A stretch of DNA of 64,000 bases, taken from Streptomyces sp. NBC_00237. GTDB lineage: Bacteria > Actinomycetota > Actinomycetes > Streptomycetales > Streptomycetaceae. The stretch covers positions 2,040,501 through 2,104,500 of the forward strand of contig NZ_JAPEMT010000001.1 in the NCBI RefSeq assembly GCF_026342435.1, given 5' to 3'. Below the pieces are notes generated by a model, which was not told the DNA's origin, did no database searches, and saw nothing but the letters and a program-made list of their open reading frames with translations. Position 1 is the first letter of the stretch. Every line of letters starts with the position of its first letter. Of this stretch, positions 42,348 to 51,566 are shown piece after piece. The translations under genes and the position numbers were made by a program.

Positions 42348-43724
42348 GTGACCCGCAGGCTTCCCCTTGCCCTCGCACTCCTCTCCGCCACCGCGGCCCT
42401 CCTCTCCGCACCCTCCTCCGCGCAGGCGGCTCCGCCCGGCGGCAAGGACGTCACCGCCGTCCTCTTCGAGTGGAGGTTCGCCTCGGTCGCCAAGGCGTGC
42501 ACGGAGCGGCTCGGTCCCGCCGGGTACGGGTACGTCCAGGTGTCCCCGCCGCAGGAGCACATCCAGGGCGGGCAGTGGTGGACCTCGTACCAGCCCGTCA
42601 GCTACAGGATCGCGGGGCGGCTCGGCGACCGGGCCGCCTTCAAGGGCATGGTCGACACGTGCCACGCGGCCGGGGTGAAGGTCGTCGCGGACGCGGTCAT
42701 CAATCACATGGCGGCCGGGGACGGGACCGGAACGGGCGGGTCGGCGTACCGGAAGTACGACTACCCGGGGCTCTACTCCGGCTTCGACCTGGACGACTGC
42801 CGTGCTCAGGTCAACGACTACCGCAACCGCTCGAACGTACAGAACTGCGAGCTGGTGGGCCTCGCCGACCTCGACACGGGGGAGGAGTACGTCCGGGGCC
42901 GGATAGCCGCCTACCTGGATGACCTCCGGTCGCTCGGGGTCGACGGCTTCCGGATCGACGGGGCGAAGCACGTTCCCGCCGCCGACCTCGCCGCCATCAA
43001 GGGGAAGCTGAGCGACCCGGGCGTCTACTGGAAGCAGGAGGCGATCTTCGGGGAGGGCGAGGCGGTCTCCCCGAGCGAGTACCTGGGGACGGGTGACGTC
43101 CAGGAGTTCCGGTACGGGCGCGGGCTCAAGCACGCCTTCCAGGGCGGCAGCCTGGCCTGGCTGAAGAACTTCGGCGAGGGGTGGGGCTTCATGGGGTCCG
43201 GGAAGTCGGCGGTCTTCGTCGACAACCACGACACGGAGCGGGGCGGCGACACCCTCAACTACAAGGCCGGCAGCACCTACACCCTCGCCAATGTCTTCAT
43301 GCTGGCGTGGCCCTACGGTGCGCCGGACGTCCACTCCGGGTACGAGTGGACCGACAAGGACGCGGGCCCGCCCAACGGGGGTCAGGTGAACGCCTGTTAC
43401 TCCGACGGGTGGAAGTGCCAGCACGACTGGCGCGAGATCGCCTCGATGGTGAAGCTGCGCAACACCGCCCAGGGGCAGCCCGTCACCGACTGGTGGGACA
43501 ACGGGGGCAACCAGATCGCCTTCGGCCGGGGCGACAAGGCGTACGTCGTCATCAACCGCGACGGCTCCTCCATGACCCGCACCTTCCAGACCCGGCTCCC
43601 GGGCGGAACCTACTGCGACGTCCAGAGCAACCGCCCGGTGGCCGTGGACGGCGGGGGCCGCTTCACGGCAACTGCCGGACCCGGTACGGCGATTGCCCTG
43701 CACACGGGCGCACGCACCTGTTAG
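42348..43724 (+). CDS. Secreted alpha-amylase, GH13
   Basis: 458 residues. The signal peptide ends SSAQA (cleaved after Ala27). The GH13 motifs are [20 protein letters not shown] (nucleophile Asp, about 205), QEAIFGEGE (acid/base Glu) and [10 protein letters not shown] (Asp, about 293). [13 protein letters not shown] is typical of the actinobacterial/animal-like GH13_32 amylases. There is a C-terminal all-beta domain but no starch-binding CBM20. Start is GTG 42348, with GAAGGAA upstream. The operator upstream predicts MalR control. Confidence 0.95.
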   Translation: MTRRLPLALALLSATAALLSAPSSAQAAPPGGKDVTAVLFEWRFASVAKACTERLGPAGYGYVQVSPPQEHIQGGQWWTSYQPVSYRIAGRLGDRAAFKGMVDTCHAAGVKVVADAVINHMAAGDGTGTGGSAYRKYDYPGLYSGFDLDDCRAQVNDYRNRSNVQNCELVGLADLDTGEEYVRGRIAAYLDDLRSLGVDGFRIDGAKHVPAADLAAIKGKLSDPGVYWKQEAIFGEGEAVSPSEYLGTGDVQEFRYGRGLKHAFQGGSLAWLKNFGEGWGFMGSGKSAVFVDNHDTERGGDTLNYKAGSTYTLANVFMLAWPYGAPDVHSGYEWTDKDAGPPNGGQVNACYSDGWKCQHDWREIASMVKLRNTAQGQPVTDWWDNGGNQIAFGRGDKAYVVINRDGSSMTRTFQTRLPGGTYCDVQSNRPVAVDGGGRFTATAGPGTAIALHTGARTC

Positions 43725-43775
43725 CCGTCGGCGGCGGGCGGGGTGGAAGCGGAAGTGCCCGCCCCGTCCGAAGCC

Positions 43776-43834
43776 TTGACCTGCCCCCGGCCCCCTCGTA
43801 GCGTCTCGCGCAAGAACTTTCTGACGTCTTGCAG
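43776..43834 (+). promoter_or_regulatory. Amylopullulanase promoter with MalR-type operator
   Basis: TTGACC (43776-43781), 17 bp, TAGCGT (43799-43804), then CGCAAG (43809-43814), a 13-bp gap and CTTGCAG (43828-43834). The boxes and spacing match the amylase promoter exactly, and GCAAGAACTT is shared after the -10. Confidence 0.85.
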
Positions 43835-43918
43835 CAAGAACATTCAACGGTGGTCCCGGACGTGTCCCGCCCGATCCGGCCCATCCGTACTCCGTACTCC
43901 GTACGAGGAGAGCCGCCC

Positions 43919-46900
43919 GTGATACCCGTCCCCCTGCGAAGAGCCGCCGTCGGCGTCGTGAGTGCGGCCCTCTGCGCCGCACTCGCCCCCGCCGCGCCCG
44001 CGTCCGCCGCACCGAAGCCGCCCACGGCGCCCGCAGCCCCCGCGGCCCCCGCCCCGCCCTCCGACGCCGAGCTGGCCGCCCGGCCCGCCCGGCACGACCT
44101 CACCCGCGACCAGTTCTACTTCGTCCTCCCGGACCGCTTCGCGAACGGCGACCCCAAGAACGACCGGGGCGGCCTCACCGGCTCCCGCCTCGACCACGGC
44201 TTCGACCCCGCCGACAAGGGCTTCTACCAGGGCGGCGACCTCAAGGGCCTGGCCGACCGGCTCGACTACATCAAGGGCCTCGGGACCACCGCCATCTGGC
44301 TGGCCCCGATCTTCAAGAACAAGCCCGTGCAGGGGTCAGGGAAGGACGCCTCCGCCGGGTACCACGGCTACTGGATCACCGACTTCACCCAGGTCGACCC
44401 CCACTTCGGCACCAACGCCGACCTCGAAAGGCTCATCGACAAGGCCCACGCCAAGGGCATGAAGGTCTTCTTCGACGTCATCACCAACCACACCGCCGAC
44501 ACCGTCGACTACGCCGAGAAGAAGTACGGGTACCGGCCGAAGGGTGCGTATCCGTACCTCGACCGGACGGGGCGGCCGTTCGACGACCGGCAGGGAACGC
44601 GCGGCAAGGTCGACCGGGACTCCTTCCCGTACACCCCCGTGCCCCGCGCGGGCGAGCGCAAGGTCCCGGCCTGGCTCAACGACCCTGCCATGTACCACAA
44701 TCGCGGCGATTCCACCTTCGCCGGGGAGAGCGCCGAGTACGGCGACTTCTCCGGCCTCGACGACCTCTGGACCGAGCGGCCCGAAGTCGTCGACGGCATG
44801 GCGGAGATCTACCAGAAGTGGGTCCGCGACTTCGACATCGACGGCTTCCGCATCGACACCGTCAAACACGTCGACATGGACTTCTGGACCCGGTGGGCGA
44901 CCGCCCTCGACGCGTACGCGAAGAAGCAGGGCCGAGACGACTTCTTCCTGTTCGGCGAGATCTACGACTCCAACCCGGCCGCCACCGCCCCGTACGTCAC
45001 CCGTGGCCGCCTCGACGCCACCCTCGACTTCCCCCTCCAGGACGCCCTGCGCTCGTACGCCTCCCAGGGCGGCGGCGCGGACAAGCTCGGCAAGGTCTAC
45101 GGGGCCGACTACCGCTACACCACCGACAAGGCCAACGCGTACGAGCAGGTCGCCTTCACCGGCAACCACGACATGGGCCGCATCGGCACCTTCCTGAAGC
45201 AGGACAACCCGAAGGCCGGTGACGCCGAACTCCTCCGGCGTGCCCGTCTCGCCAACGAGCTGATGTTCTTCGGGCGCGGAAACCCGGTGATCTACTACGG
45301 CGACGAGCAGGGCTTCACCGGCGCGGGCGGCGACAAGGACTCCCGCCAGACCCTCTTCGCCTCCCGCACCCCCGACTACCTCGACGACGACCAGCTCGGC
45401 ACCGACCGCACCCACGCGAGCGACGCCTACGACACCACGCACCCGATCTACCGGTCCATCGCCGAACTGTCCCAGCTCACCAAGGCCCACCCCGCCCTCC
45501 GCGACGGCGTCCAGGAGGAGCGGTACGCGGAAGGCTCCGTGTACGCCTTCTCCCGTACGGACAGCAGGCGCAAGGTCGAGTACGTCGTGGCGACGAACAG
45601 CGCCGCCGAGGCGAAGACCGTCGAGGTCCCCGTCGCCAGTGCGGGCTTCCGTACGATCTACGGCGGCACCGGGGCCGTGACCGCCGCCGACCGGAAGATC
45701 AAGGTCACCGTCCCCGCCCTCTCCAGCCTCGTCCTCCAGGCGGACCGGCCCCTCGGAACGCCCGGTGCCCGGCCCGGAACCACCCTCAGGGCCCCGGCGG
45801 CCGGAGCGACCGGCACCGTCGAGATCGAGGCCGCCCCGACCGGCGGGCAGCTCAACCGGGTCGTCTTCGCCGCACAGGTCGGCAACGGGCCCTGGCGCAC
45901 CCTCGGCTCCGCCGACCACGCGCCGTACAAGGTCACCCAGTACCTCGACGCCACGACGCATGCGGGAACCGCCTTGCGGTACAAGGCAGTCGTGGTGGAC
46001 AGTGCCGGACGCACGGCCAGTGCCCTCGCCGCGTCGACGGCGGGGCAGACGCCCCCGCCCGAGAAGCCGCGCGCCGGAGAGCGTACGTACGCGGTCGTCC
46101 ACTACCGGCGGGCGGACGGCGACTACGACGGCTGGCAGCTGAAGTCCCCTGCCGGGAACGGGGTGTTCAGCGGCCGGGACGCCTACGGTGCCTTCGCCTG
46201 GGTGAAGCTCGCCGAAGGCGCGACCTCCTTCCCCTACACCGTCGAGAAGGACGGAAAGGCGGACGGTCCCGCCCGGACCGTGGACCTCGCCGCGACCGGT
46301 GAGGTGTGGGTCGAGCAGGGCAAGGGCGGCCAGCTGACGAAGGCCCCCGAGGGGACGTATCCGCCGCAGGACAAGACCAAGGCGGTCATCCACTACCAGC
46401 GTCCCGACGGGAACCACGACGGCTGGGGCCTGCACGTCTGGACCGGGGCCAAGGACCCGACGGACTGGGCGAAGCCCGTGCTGCCGGTGCGGAAGGACGC
46501 GTACGGGGCGACGTACGAGGTGCCGCTCGCGGCCGGGGCGACGTCGCTGTCGTACATCCTGCACAAGGGCGACGAGAAGGACCTGCCGACCGACCAGTCC
46601 CTCGACCTCGTGACGTACGGGCACGAGGTGTGGGCGCTCGCCGGGCAGCCCACGTACGTGCTGCCGCAGGCCGGTGGCGCGGGCGCGCTCGACCTGGCCA
46701 AGGCCGAGGCGCAGTGGATCGACCGGGACACCGTGGTGTGGAAGGTCAAGGCGACGGAGGCGACCAGCCAGCAGCTCGTGTACGCACGGGACGGCGGGAT
46801 CAAGGTCGTCGACGGGGCGCTGTCCGACGAGGGGCGGTGGCTGCGGCTGAACGCGGCGGAGCTGAGTGCCGCGCAGAAGGCCAAGTACCCGCACCTGAAG

Positions 46901-49255
46901 GACTATCCGGCGTTCAGCGTGGACGCGCGGGACCGGGATCGGGTGGAGGGTGCGCTGCGCGGGCAGGTCATCGCCACGCAACGGGCCGCGAACGGGGCGC
47001 TGTTGGCGGCGACCGGGGTGCAGATTCCGGGGGTTCTCGACGCGTTCTATGCCGCGAGCGCGGAGAAGGCCGCGCTCGGGCCGGTGTTCCGGGACGGACG
47101 GCCGACGCTGTCCGTGTGGGCGCCGACCGCTCAGGAAGTGGTACTGGACCTGGCCGGGCGGAAGGTCCCGATGCGGCGGGACGCGCGTAGTGGGGTCTGG
47201 TCCGTGCAGGGCGAGCGGGGCTGGGCCGGAAAGCCGTACGTGTACGAGGTGACCGTGTGGGCCCCGAGCGTCCAGAAGGTCGTGCAGAACCGGGTCACCG
47301 ACCCGTACTCGACCGCGCTGACCACGGACTCTGCGCGGAGCCTGGTGGTGGACCTGCGTGATGCGAAGCTCGCCCCCAAGGGGTGGGGCGGGCTGAAGAA
47401 GCCCGCCGCCGTGCCGCTGCGGAACGCGCAGATCCAGGAACTCCACGTACGGGACTTCTCGGTCGAGGACCGGACGGCGAAGCACCCCGGGCAGTACCTC
47501 GCCTTCGCGGACCGCGCATCGAAGGGCTCCCAGCACTTGCGGAAGCTGGCCGAGGCAGGGACGTCGTACGTACATCTGCTGCCCGTCTTCGACATCGGGA
47601 CCATCCCGGAGAGGAAGTCCGAACAGGCCGTTCCCGCTTGTGACGTGACGTCGTATGCGAAGGACTCGGAGGAGCAGCAGGCGTGCGTGGGGAAGGTTGC
47701 GGGGAAGGACGCGTACAACTGGGGGTACGACCCGCTGCACTACACCGTCCCGGAGGGGTCGTACGCGAGTGATCCGGAGGGGACGCGGCGGACGGTCGAG
47801 TTCCGGCAGATGGTGCAGGCGCTCAACGGGAGCGGGCTGCGGACCGTGATGGACGTGGTCTACAACCACACCGTCGCCGCCGGGCAGTCGGACAAGTCGG
47901 TGCTGGACCGGATCGTGCCGGGGTACTACCAGCGGCTGATGGCCGACGGGTCGGTCGCCACGTCGACGTGCTGTGCGAACACCGCGCCCGAGAACGCCAT
48001 GATGGGGAAGCTGGTCGTGGACTCCGTCGTCACCTGGGCGCGGGAGTACAAGGTCGACGGGTTCCGCTTCGACCTGATGGGACACCACCCGAAGGCCAAC
48101 ATCCTCGCGGTGCGCAAGGCGCTGGACGCCCTGACGCTCGCGAAGGACGGCGTCGACGGCAAGGCGATCGTCCTGTACGGGGAAGGGTGGAACTTCGGCG
48201 AGATCGCCGACGACGCGCGCTTCGTGCAGGCCACGCAGAAGAACATGGCGGGGACGGGCGTCGCGACCTTCTCCGACCGGGCGCGGGACGCGGTGCGCGG
48301 CGGTGGGCCCTTCGACGAGGACCCGGGGGTCCAGGGATTCGCCTCGGGGCTGTTCACCGACCCCAACTCCTCGGCGGCCAACGGGAGTCCGGCCGAACAG
48401 CGGTCCCGGCTGCTGCACTACCAGGACCTGCTGAAGGTCGGGCTGAGCGGGAACCTCGCCGGGTACTCCTTCGTGGACAGCGGCGGACGTACGGTCAAGG
48501 GTTCCGAGGTCGACTACAACGGCGCCCCCGCGGGGTACGCGGCGGCGCCCGGGGACGCGCTCGCGTACGCGGACGCGCACGACAACGAGACCCTGTTCGA
48601 CGCGCTGGCCTTCAAGCTGCCGGTGAAGACCTCGGCGGGGGACCGGGCGCGGATGCAGGTGCTGGGGATGGCGACCGCCGCCCTCTCGCAGGGGCCCGCG
48701 CTGTCGCAGGCCGGGAGTGACGTGCTCCGGTCGAAGTCGCTGGACCGCAACTCGTACGACAGCGGGGACTGGTTCAACGCGATCCACTGGGACTGCCGGG
48801 AGGGGAACGGCTTCGGGCGGGGACTGCCGATGGCGGCCGACAACCGCTCCAAGTGGGGCTTCGGAAAGCCGCTGCTGACGGCCGTCTCGGTGGGTTGCCC
48901 GGAGATCGAAGGGGCTTCGGGGGCGTACCGGGACCTGCTGAGGATCCGTACGACGGAGGCGGACTTCGCTCTGGCCACCGCCGGGGAGGTACAGGAACGG
49001 CTGTCCTTCCCGCTGTCGGGCAAGGGGGAGACGCCCGGGGTGGTGACCATGCGGCTCGGGGGGCTGGTGGTGGTGTTCAACGCCACGCCGGGTCCGCAGC
49101 AGCAGGTGGTGGCCGGAGCTTCGGGCACTGCTTACGGACTGCACCCGGTGCAGGCGGGGGGCTCCGACCCCGTGGTCAAGGGTGCCTCCTACGACGCAGC
49201 CTCGGGAACCTTCACCGTCCCGGGCCGGACGGTGGCCGTCTTCAAGGCTCGCTGA
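43919..49255 (+). CDS. Secreted double-catalytic amylopullulanase
   Basis: 1778 residues. A signal peptide (ending PASAA) is followed by a full GH13 amylase domain (about 55-560), with DGFRIDTVKH, FLFGEIYDS and FTGNHDMGR. An Ig-like linker and two CBM41 pullulan/starch-binding modules (about 724-805 and 820-917) follow. A complete pullulanase comes next: N2 and CBM48-like parts, YNWGYDP (about 1266), DGFRFDLMGHH (about 1379), LYGEGWNFGE (about 1418) and ADAHDNETLF (about 1550). A DUF3372-like end completes it. It should cut alpha-1,4 and alpha-1,6 bonds in one chain. GAGGAG lies 8 nt before GTG 43919. I recall a similar bifunctional enzyme at SCO2226. Confidence 0.95.
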   Translation: MIPVPLRRAAVGVVSAALCAALAPAAPASAAPKPPTAPAAPAAPAPPSDAELAARPARHDLTRDQFYFVLPDRFANGDPKNDRGGLTGSRLDHGFDPADKGFYQGGDLKGLADRLDYIKGLGTTAIWLAPIFKNKPVQGSGKDASAGYHGYWITDFTQVDPHFGTNADLERLIDKAHAKGMKVFFDVITNHTADTVDYAEKKYGYRPKGAYPYLDRTGRPFDDRQGTRGKVDRDSFPYTPVPRAGERKVPAWLNDPAMYHNRGDSTFAGESAEYGDFSGLDDLWTERPEVVDGMAEIYQKWVRDFDIDGFRIDTVKHVDMDFWTRWATALDAYAKKQGRDDFFLFGEIYDSNPAATAPYVTRGRLDATLDFPLQDALRSYASQGGGADKLGKVYGADYRYTTDKANAYEQVAFTGNHDMGRIGTFLKQDNPKAGDAELLRRARLANELMFFGRGNPVIYYGDEQGFTGAGGDKDSRQTLFASRTPDYLDDDQLGTDRTHASDAYDTTHPIYRSIAELSQLTKAHPALRDGVQEERYAEGSVYAFSRTDSRRKVEYVVATNSAAEAKTVEVPVASAGFRTIYGGTGAVTAADRKIKVTVPALSSLVLQADRPLGTPGARPGTTLRAPAAGATGTVEIEAAPTGGQLNRVVFAAQVGNGPWRTLGSADHAPYKVTQYLDATTHAGTALRYKAVVVDSAGRTASALAASTAGQTPPPEKPRAGERTYAVVHYRRADGDYDGWQLKSPAGNGVFSGRDAYGAFAWVKLAEGATSFPYTVEKDGKADGPARTVDLAATGEVWVEQGKGGQLTKAPEGTYPPQDKTKAVIHYQRPDGNHDGWGLHVWTGAKDPTDWAKPVLPVRKDAYGATYEVPLAAGATSLSYILHKGDEKDLPTDQSLDLVTYGHEVWALAGQPTYVLPQAGGAGALDLAKAEAQWIDRDTVVWKVKATEATSQQLVYARDGGIKVVDGALSDEGRWLRLNAAELSAAQKAKYPHLKDYPAFSVDARDRDRVEGALRGQVIATQRAANGALLAATGVQIPGVLDAFYAASAEKAALGPVFRDGRPTLSVWAPTAQEVVLDLAGRKVPMRRDARSGVWSVQGERGWAGKPYVYEVTVWAPSVQKVVQNRVTDPYSTALTTDSARSLVVDLRDAKLAPKGWGGLKKPAAVPLRNAQIQELHVRDFSVEDRTAKHPGQYLAFADRASKGSQHLRKLAEAGTSYVHLLPVFDIGTIPERKSEQAVPACDVTSYAKDSEEQQACVGKVAGKDAYNWGYDPLHYTVPEGSYASDPEGTRRTVEFRQMVQALNGSGLRTVMDVVYNHTVAAGQSDKSVLDRIVPGYYQRLMADGSVATSTCCANTAPENAMMGKLVVDSVVTWAREYKVDGFRFDLMGHHPKANILAVRKALDALTLAKDGVDGKAIVLYGEGWNFGEIADDARFVQATQKNMAGTGVATFSDRARDAVRGGGPFDEDPGVQGFASGLFTDPNSSAANGSPAEQRSRLLHYQDLLKVGLSGNLAGYSFVDSGGRTVKGSEVDYNGAPAGYAAAPGDALAYADAHDNETLFDALAFKLPVKTSAGDRARMQVLGMATAALSQGPALSQAGSDVLRSKSLDRNSYDSGDWFNAIHWDCREGNGFGRGLPMAADNRSKWGFGKPLLTAVSVGCPEIEGASGAYRDLLRIRTTEADFALATAGEVQERLSFPLSGKGETPGVVTMRLGGLVVVFNATPGPQQQVVAGASGTAYGLHPVQAGGSDPVVKGASYDAASGTFTVPGRTVAVFKAR

Positions 49256-49280
49256 GGCGATCCTGAGCCCCGCCGCCCAG

Positions 49281-49365
49281 CCCCCTTGGGCGGCGGGGCC
49301 GCCCCGGGGGCGGAACGGGCGGGCAAGGGGGCGGCACCCCTCGCTCCGGGCCCACCCCGGAGCGC
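49281..49365 (+). repeat. Dispersed GC-rich element, head module (copy C)
   Basis: CCCCTTGGGCGGCGGGGCC to GCTCCGGGCCCACCCCGG matches the first about 85 bp of copies A, B and D. It starts 25 bp after the amylopullulanase stop. The gap to 49451 holds only this and the next gene's promoter. Confidence 0.8.
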
Positions 49366-49451
49366 CCCCGCCCCACCCCCGGGGCCCGCACTTACCCCGG
49401 GAGCCCGACCCCCGGAACCCCCGCCCCCACCAAGTGGTCCAGAATGACACC

Positions 49452-51506
49452 GTGTTGGGACACCTCCCCGAGGAAGCCACGACCTTCGTGGGCCGCCGCG
49501 CCGATCTGGCCCGCGTCGCCCACCTCCTCACCACGCACCGCCTCGTCACCCTCACCGGCCCCCCGGGCGTCGGCAAGACCCGCCTCGCCCTGCGCGCCGC
49601 CCAGCAGGAGCAACGGGGAGCCCGGCACCCCGACGGCGTCTGGTGGGCCGACCTCTCGCCCCTCCGCGACGAGGCCCTCCTCGTCGCCTCCGTCTCCGAC
49701 GCCGTCGACTTCGCCGACCACACCCTCCGCATGCCCGCCGAAGCCCTCTGCGAGTGGCTTCAGCTCAAAAGGGTCCTCCTCGTCCTCGACTGCTGCGAGC
49801 GCCTCGCCGCCCCCGTCGCCCACCTGGTCGGCGAACTCCTCACCACCGTCCCCCGGTTGACGATCCTCGCCACCAGCCGACAGGCCCTCGGGAGCAGGAG
49901 CGAGGCCGTCGTCGACGTACCGCCCCTTCCCCTGGACGGGCCGGACGGCGCCGCCGACCTCTTCCGCGACCGGGCCCGCCGGGCCGTACCGGGGCTGGCC
50001 CTCGACGACCCCTCCGTCGACACCGCGGTCCACGCCATCTGCACCCACCTCGAAGGGCTCCCCCTCGCCCTCGAACTCGCCTGCGCCCAGCTCGCCGAGG
50101 ACCGCACCGTGCAGGACGTCGCGCAGCGGCTCACCGCCCGCGCCGGGGCCCGGCTCGACGTCCTGGCCCAGGACGGCACCTGGCCGCAGCGGCACCGCGC
50201 CCTGCGCACCGCCATTGGCTGGAGCCACGAGCTCTGCACCCCGCTGGAGCGGCTGCTCTGGGCCCGGCTGTCCGTCTTCCGGGGGGACTTCGGCGAGTTG
50301 GAGGCCGCCGAGATCTGCGCCGGCGGGCCGCTCGACGCGGACACCGTCGGGCGCGCCCTGCGCGGGCTCGTCCGCAAGTCCGTCGTACGGCAGCGGCCCG
50401 ACGGGTCCTGCCGCATGCTCGACACGCTGCGGGAGTACGGGGCGATGTGGCTGCGGGAGCTGGGGGAGGCCCCCGGGGCCGAGGCCCGGCACGCCGCCTT
50501 CCACGCCGACCTCGTCCGCCGCGCCGACGAGGGCTGGCTCGGGGCGGAACAGGCCGCCTGGTACCGGCGGATCGGCGACGCGCACGCCGACCTGTGCGCC
50601 GCACTCGACCACCTCCTGGAGGCCGACCCGGTGGCCGCCCTGGAGATGGCCGGGCGGGTCGGCTTCTTCTGGAGCTGCTGCGGGCACCTCCACGAGGCCC
50701 GCACCTACCTCACCCGCGTGCTGGAGACCCAGAGCGTCCCCGGCCCGCACCGCTCCCGCGCCCTGTGGGCCCTCGGCGTCACCACCATGCTCCAGGGGGA
50801 CCACGAGGCCGCCCGCTGGCTCGGGGAGCAGTGCGCGGTGGCGGCGTGGCAGGCCAAGGACCCGGAGGACATGCTCAGTGCCGCCTATCTGCTGGGGATC
50901 ACGTATCTGATGATGGGGCGTCCGCGAGCCGCCCACACCGTCGCCGACCGGTGCCTCGTCGCCCGCCCCGGCGACGCCTTCTCCTCGCCCTCCCAGCTCC
51001 GCTGCCGTCTCGTCCGGGTCTTCGCCCTCACCGGCATGGGCCTGCTCGCCGAGGCCGAGGAGGCCGCGGCCGAACTGCGGCGGATCTGCGCCGAGCAGGG
51101 CGAGTGCTGGACGCGGGCGTACGCGGACTACCAGCTCGCGCTCATCGCCCTCCTCCAGGGGCGGCCCGACACCGCCGCCGCGCACGCGCGTGCCATGGTC
51201 GACTCCAAGTACCGGATCAGGGACAGCTTCGGCATCGCGCTCGGCCTCGACGTGCTGGCCGCCGCGCTCGCCGCCCAGGGGGAGGGGGAACAGGCGGCCA
51301 GGGTGTACGGGACCGGTTTCACCTACTGGGGGCAGGTAGGCCACCCCCAGCGCGGCACCCCCGAACTCGAGCCCGTACGGGCGGAGTGCGAGCGGCGGGC
51401 CCGGTCGCTGATCGGTGACGCCGCCTACGAGCACGCCTACGCGGAGGGCGTCGCCGCCGAGCAGGACACCGCCGTGGCCCTCGCCCTGCTCGGCCCGCAT
51501 CCGTGA
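49452..51506 (+). CDS. STAND (NB-ARC) ATPase with TPR-like repeats, no DNA-binding domain
   Basis: 684 residues. The ATPase begins almost at once: TTFVGRRADLARV, P-loop LTGPPGVGKTRLAL (about 34-47), Walker B RVLLVLDCCERL (about 106-117) and ILATSRQALGSRSE. The winged-helix arm includes LDTLREYG. About 300 residues of TPR-like helices follow. It resembles the ATPase half of the AfsR-like protein at 7391 but has neither SARP nor LuxR-type HTH, so it must act through a partner. A -10-like CAGAAT lies 6 nt before GTG 49452 with no Shine-Dalgarno, so it may be leaderless. Confidence 0.88.
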   Translation: MLGHLPEEATTFVGRRADLARVAHLLTTHRLVTLTGPPGVGKTRLALRAAQQEQRGARHPDGVWWADLSPLRDEALLVASVSDAVDFADHTLRMPAEALCEWLQLKRVLLVLDCCERLAAPVAHLVGELLTTVPRLTILATSRQALGSRSEAVVDVPPLPLDGPDGAADLFRDRARRAVPGLALDDPSVDTAVHAICTHLEGLPLALELACAQLAEDRTVQDVAQRLTARAGARLDVLAQDGTWPQRHRALRTAIGWSHELCTPLERLLWARLSVFRGDFGELEAAEICAGGPLDADTVGRALRGLVRKSVVRQRPDGSCRMLDTLREYGAMWLRELGEAPGAEARHAAFHADLVRRADEGWLGAEQAAWYRRIGDAHADLCAALDHLLEADPVAALEMAGRVGFFWSCCGHLHEARTYLTRVLETQSVPGPHRSRALWALGVTTMLQGDHEAARWLGEQCAVAAWQAKDPEDMLSAAYLLGITYLMMGRPRAAHTVADRCLVARPGDAFSSPSQLRCRLVRVFALTGMGLLAEAEEAAAELRRICAEQGECWTRAYADYQLALIALLQGRPDTAAAHARAMVDSKYRIRDSFGIALGLDVLAAALAAQGEGEQAARVYGTGFTYWGQVGHPQRGTPELEPVRAECERRARSLIGDAAYEHAYAEGVAAEQDTAVALALLGPHP

Positions 51507-51566
51507 CACGGGACCCGGCCCGGAAGTCGTGGGTGACCATCGCACGAATCGCTCGTTCTGCGTAAC

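Noticed and set aside
44336-49732. A 1798-codon open frame antisense to the amylopullulanase gene
   Set aside because: It is a high-GC shadow frame: Arg/Val/Gly/Pro-rich, no domain motifs, and it exactly opposes a gene with full catalytic motifs.
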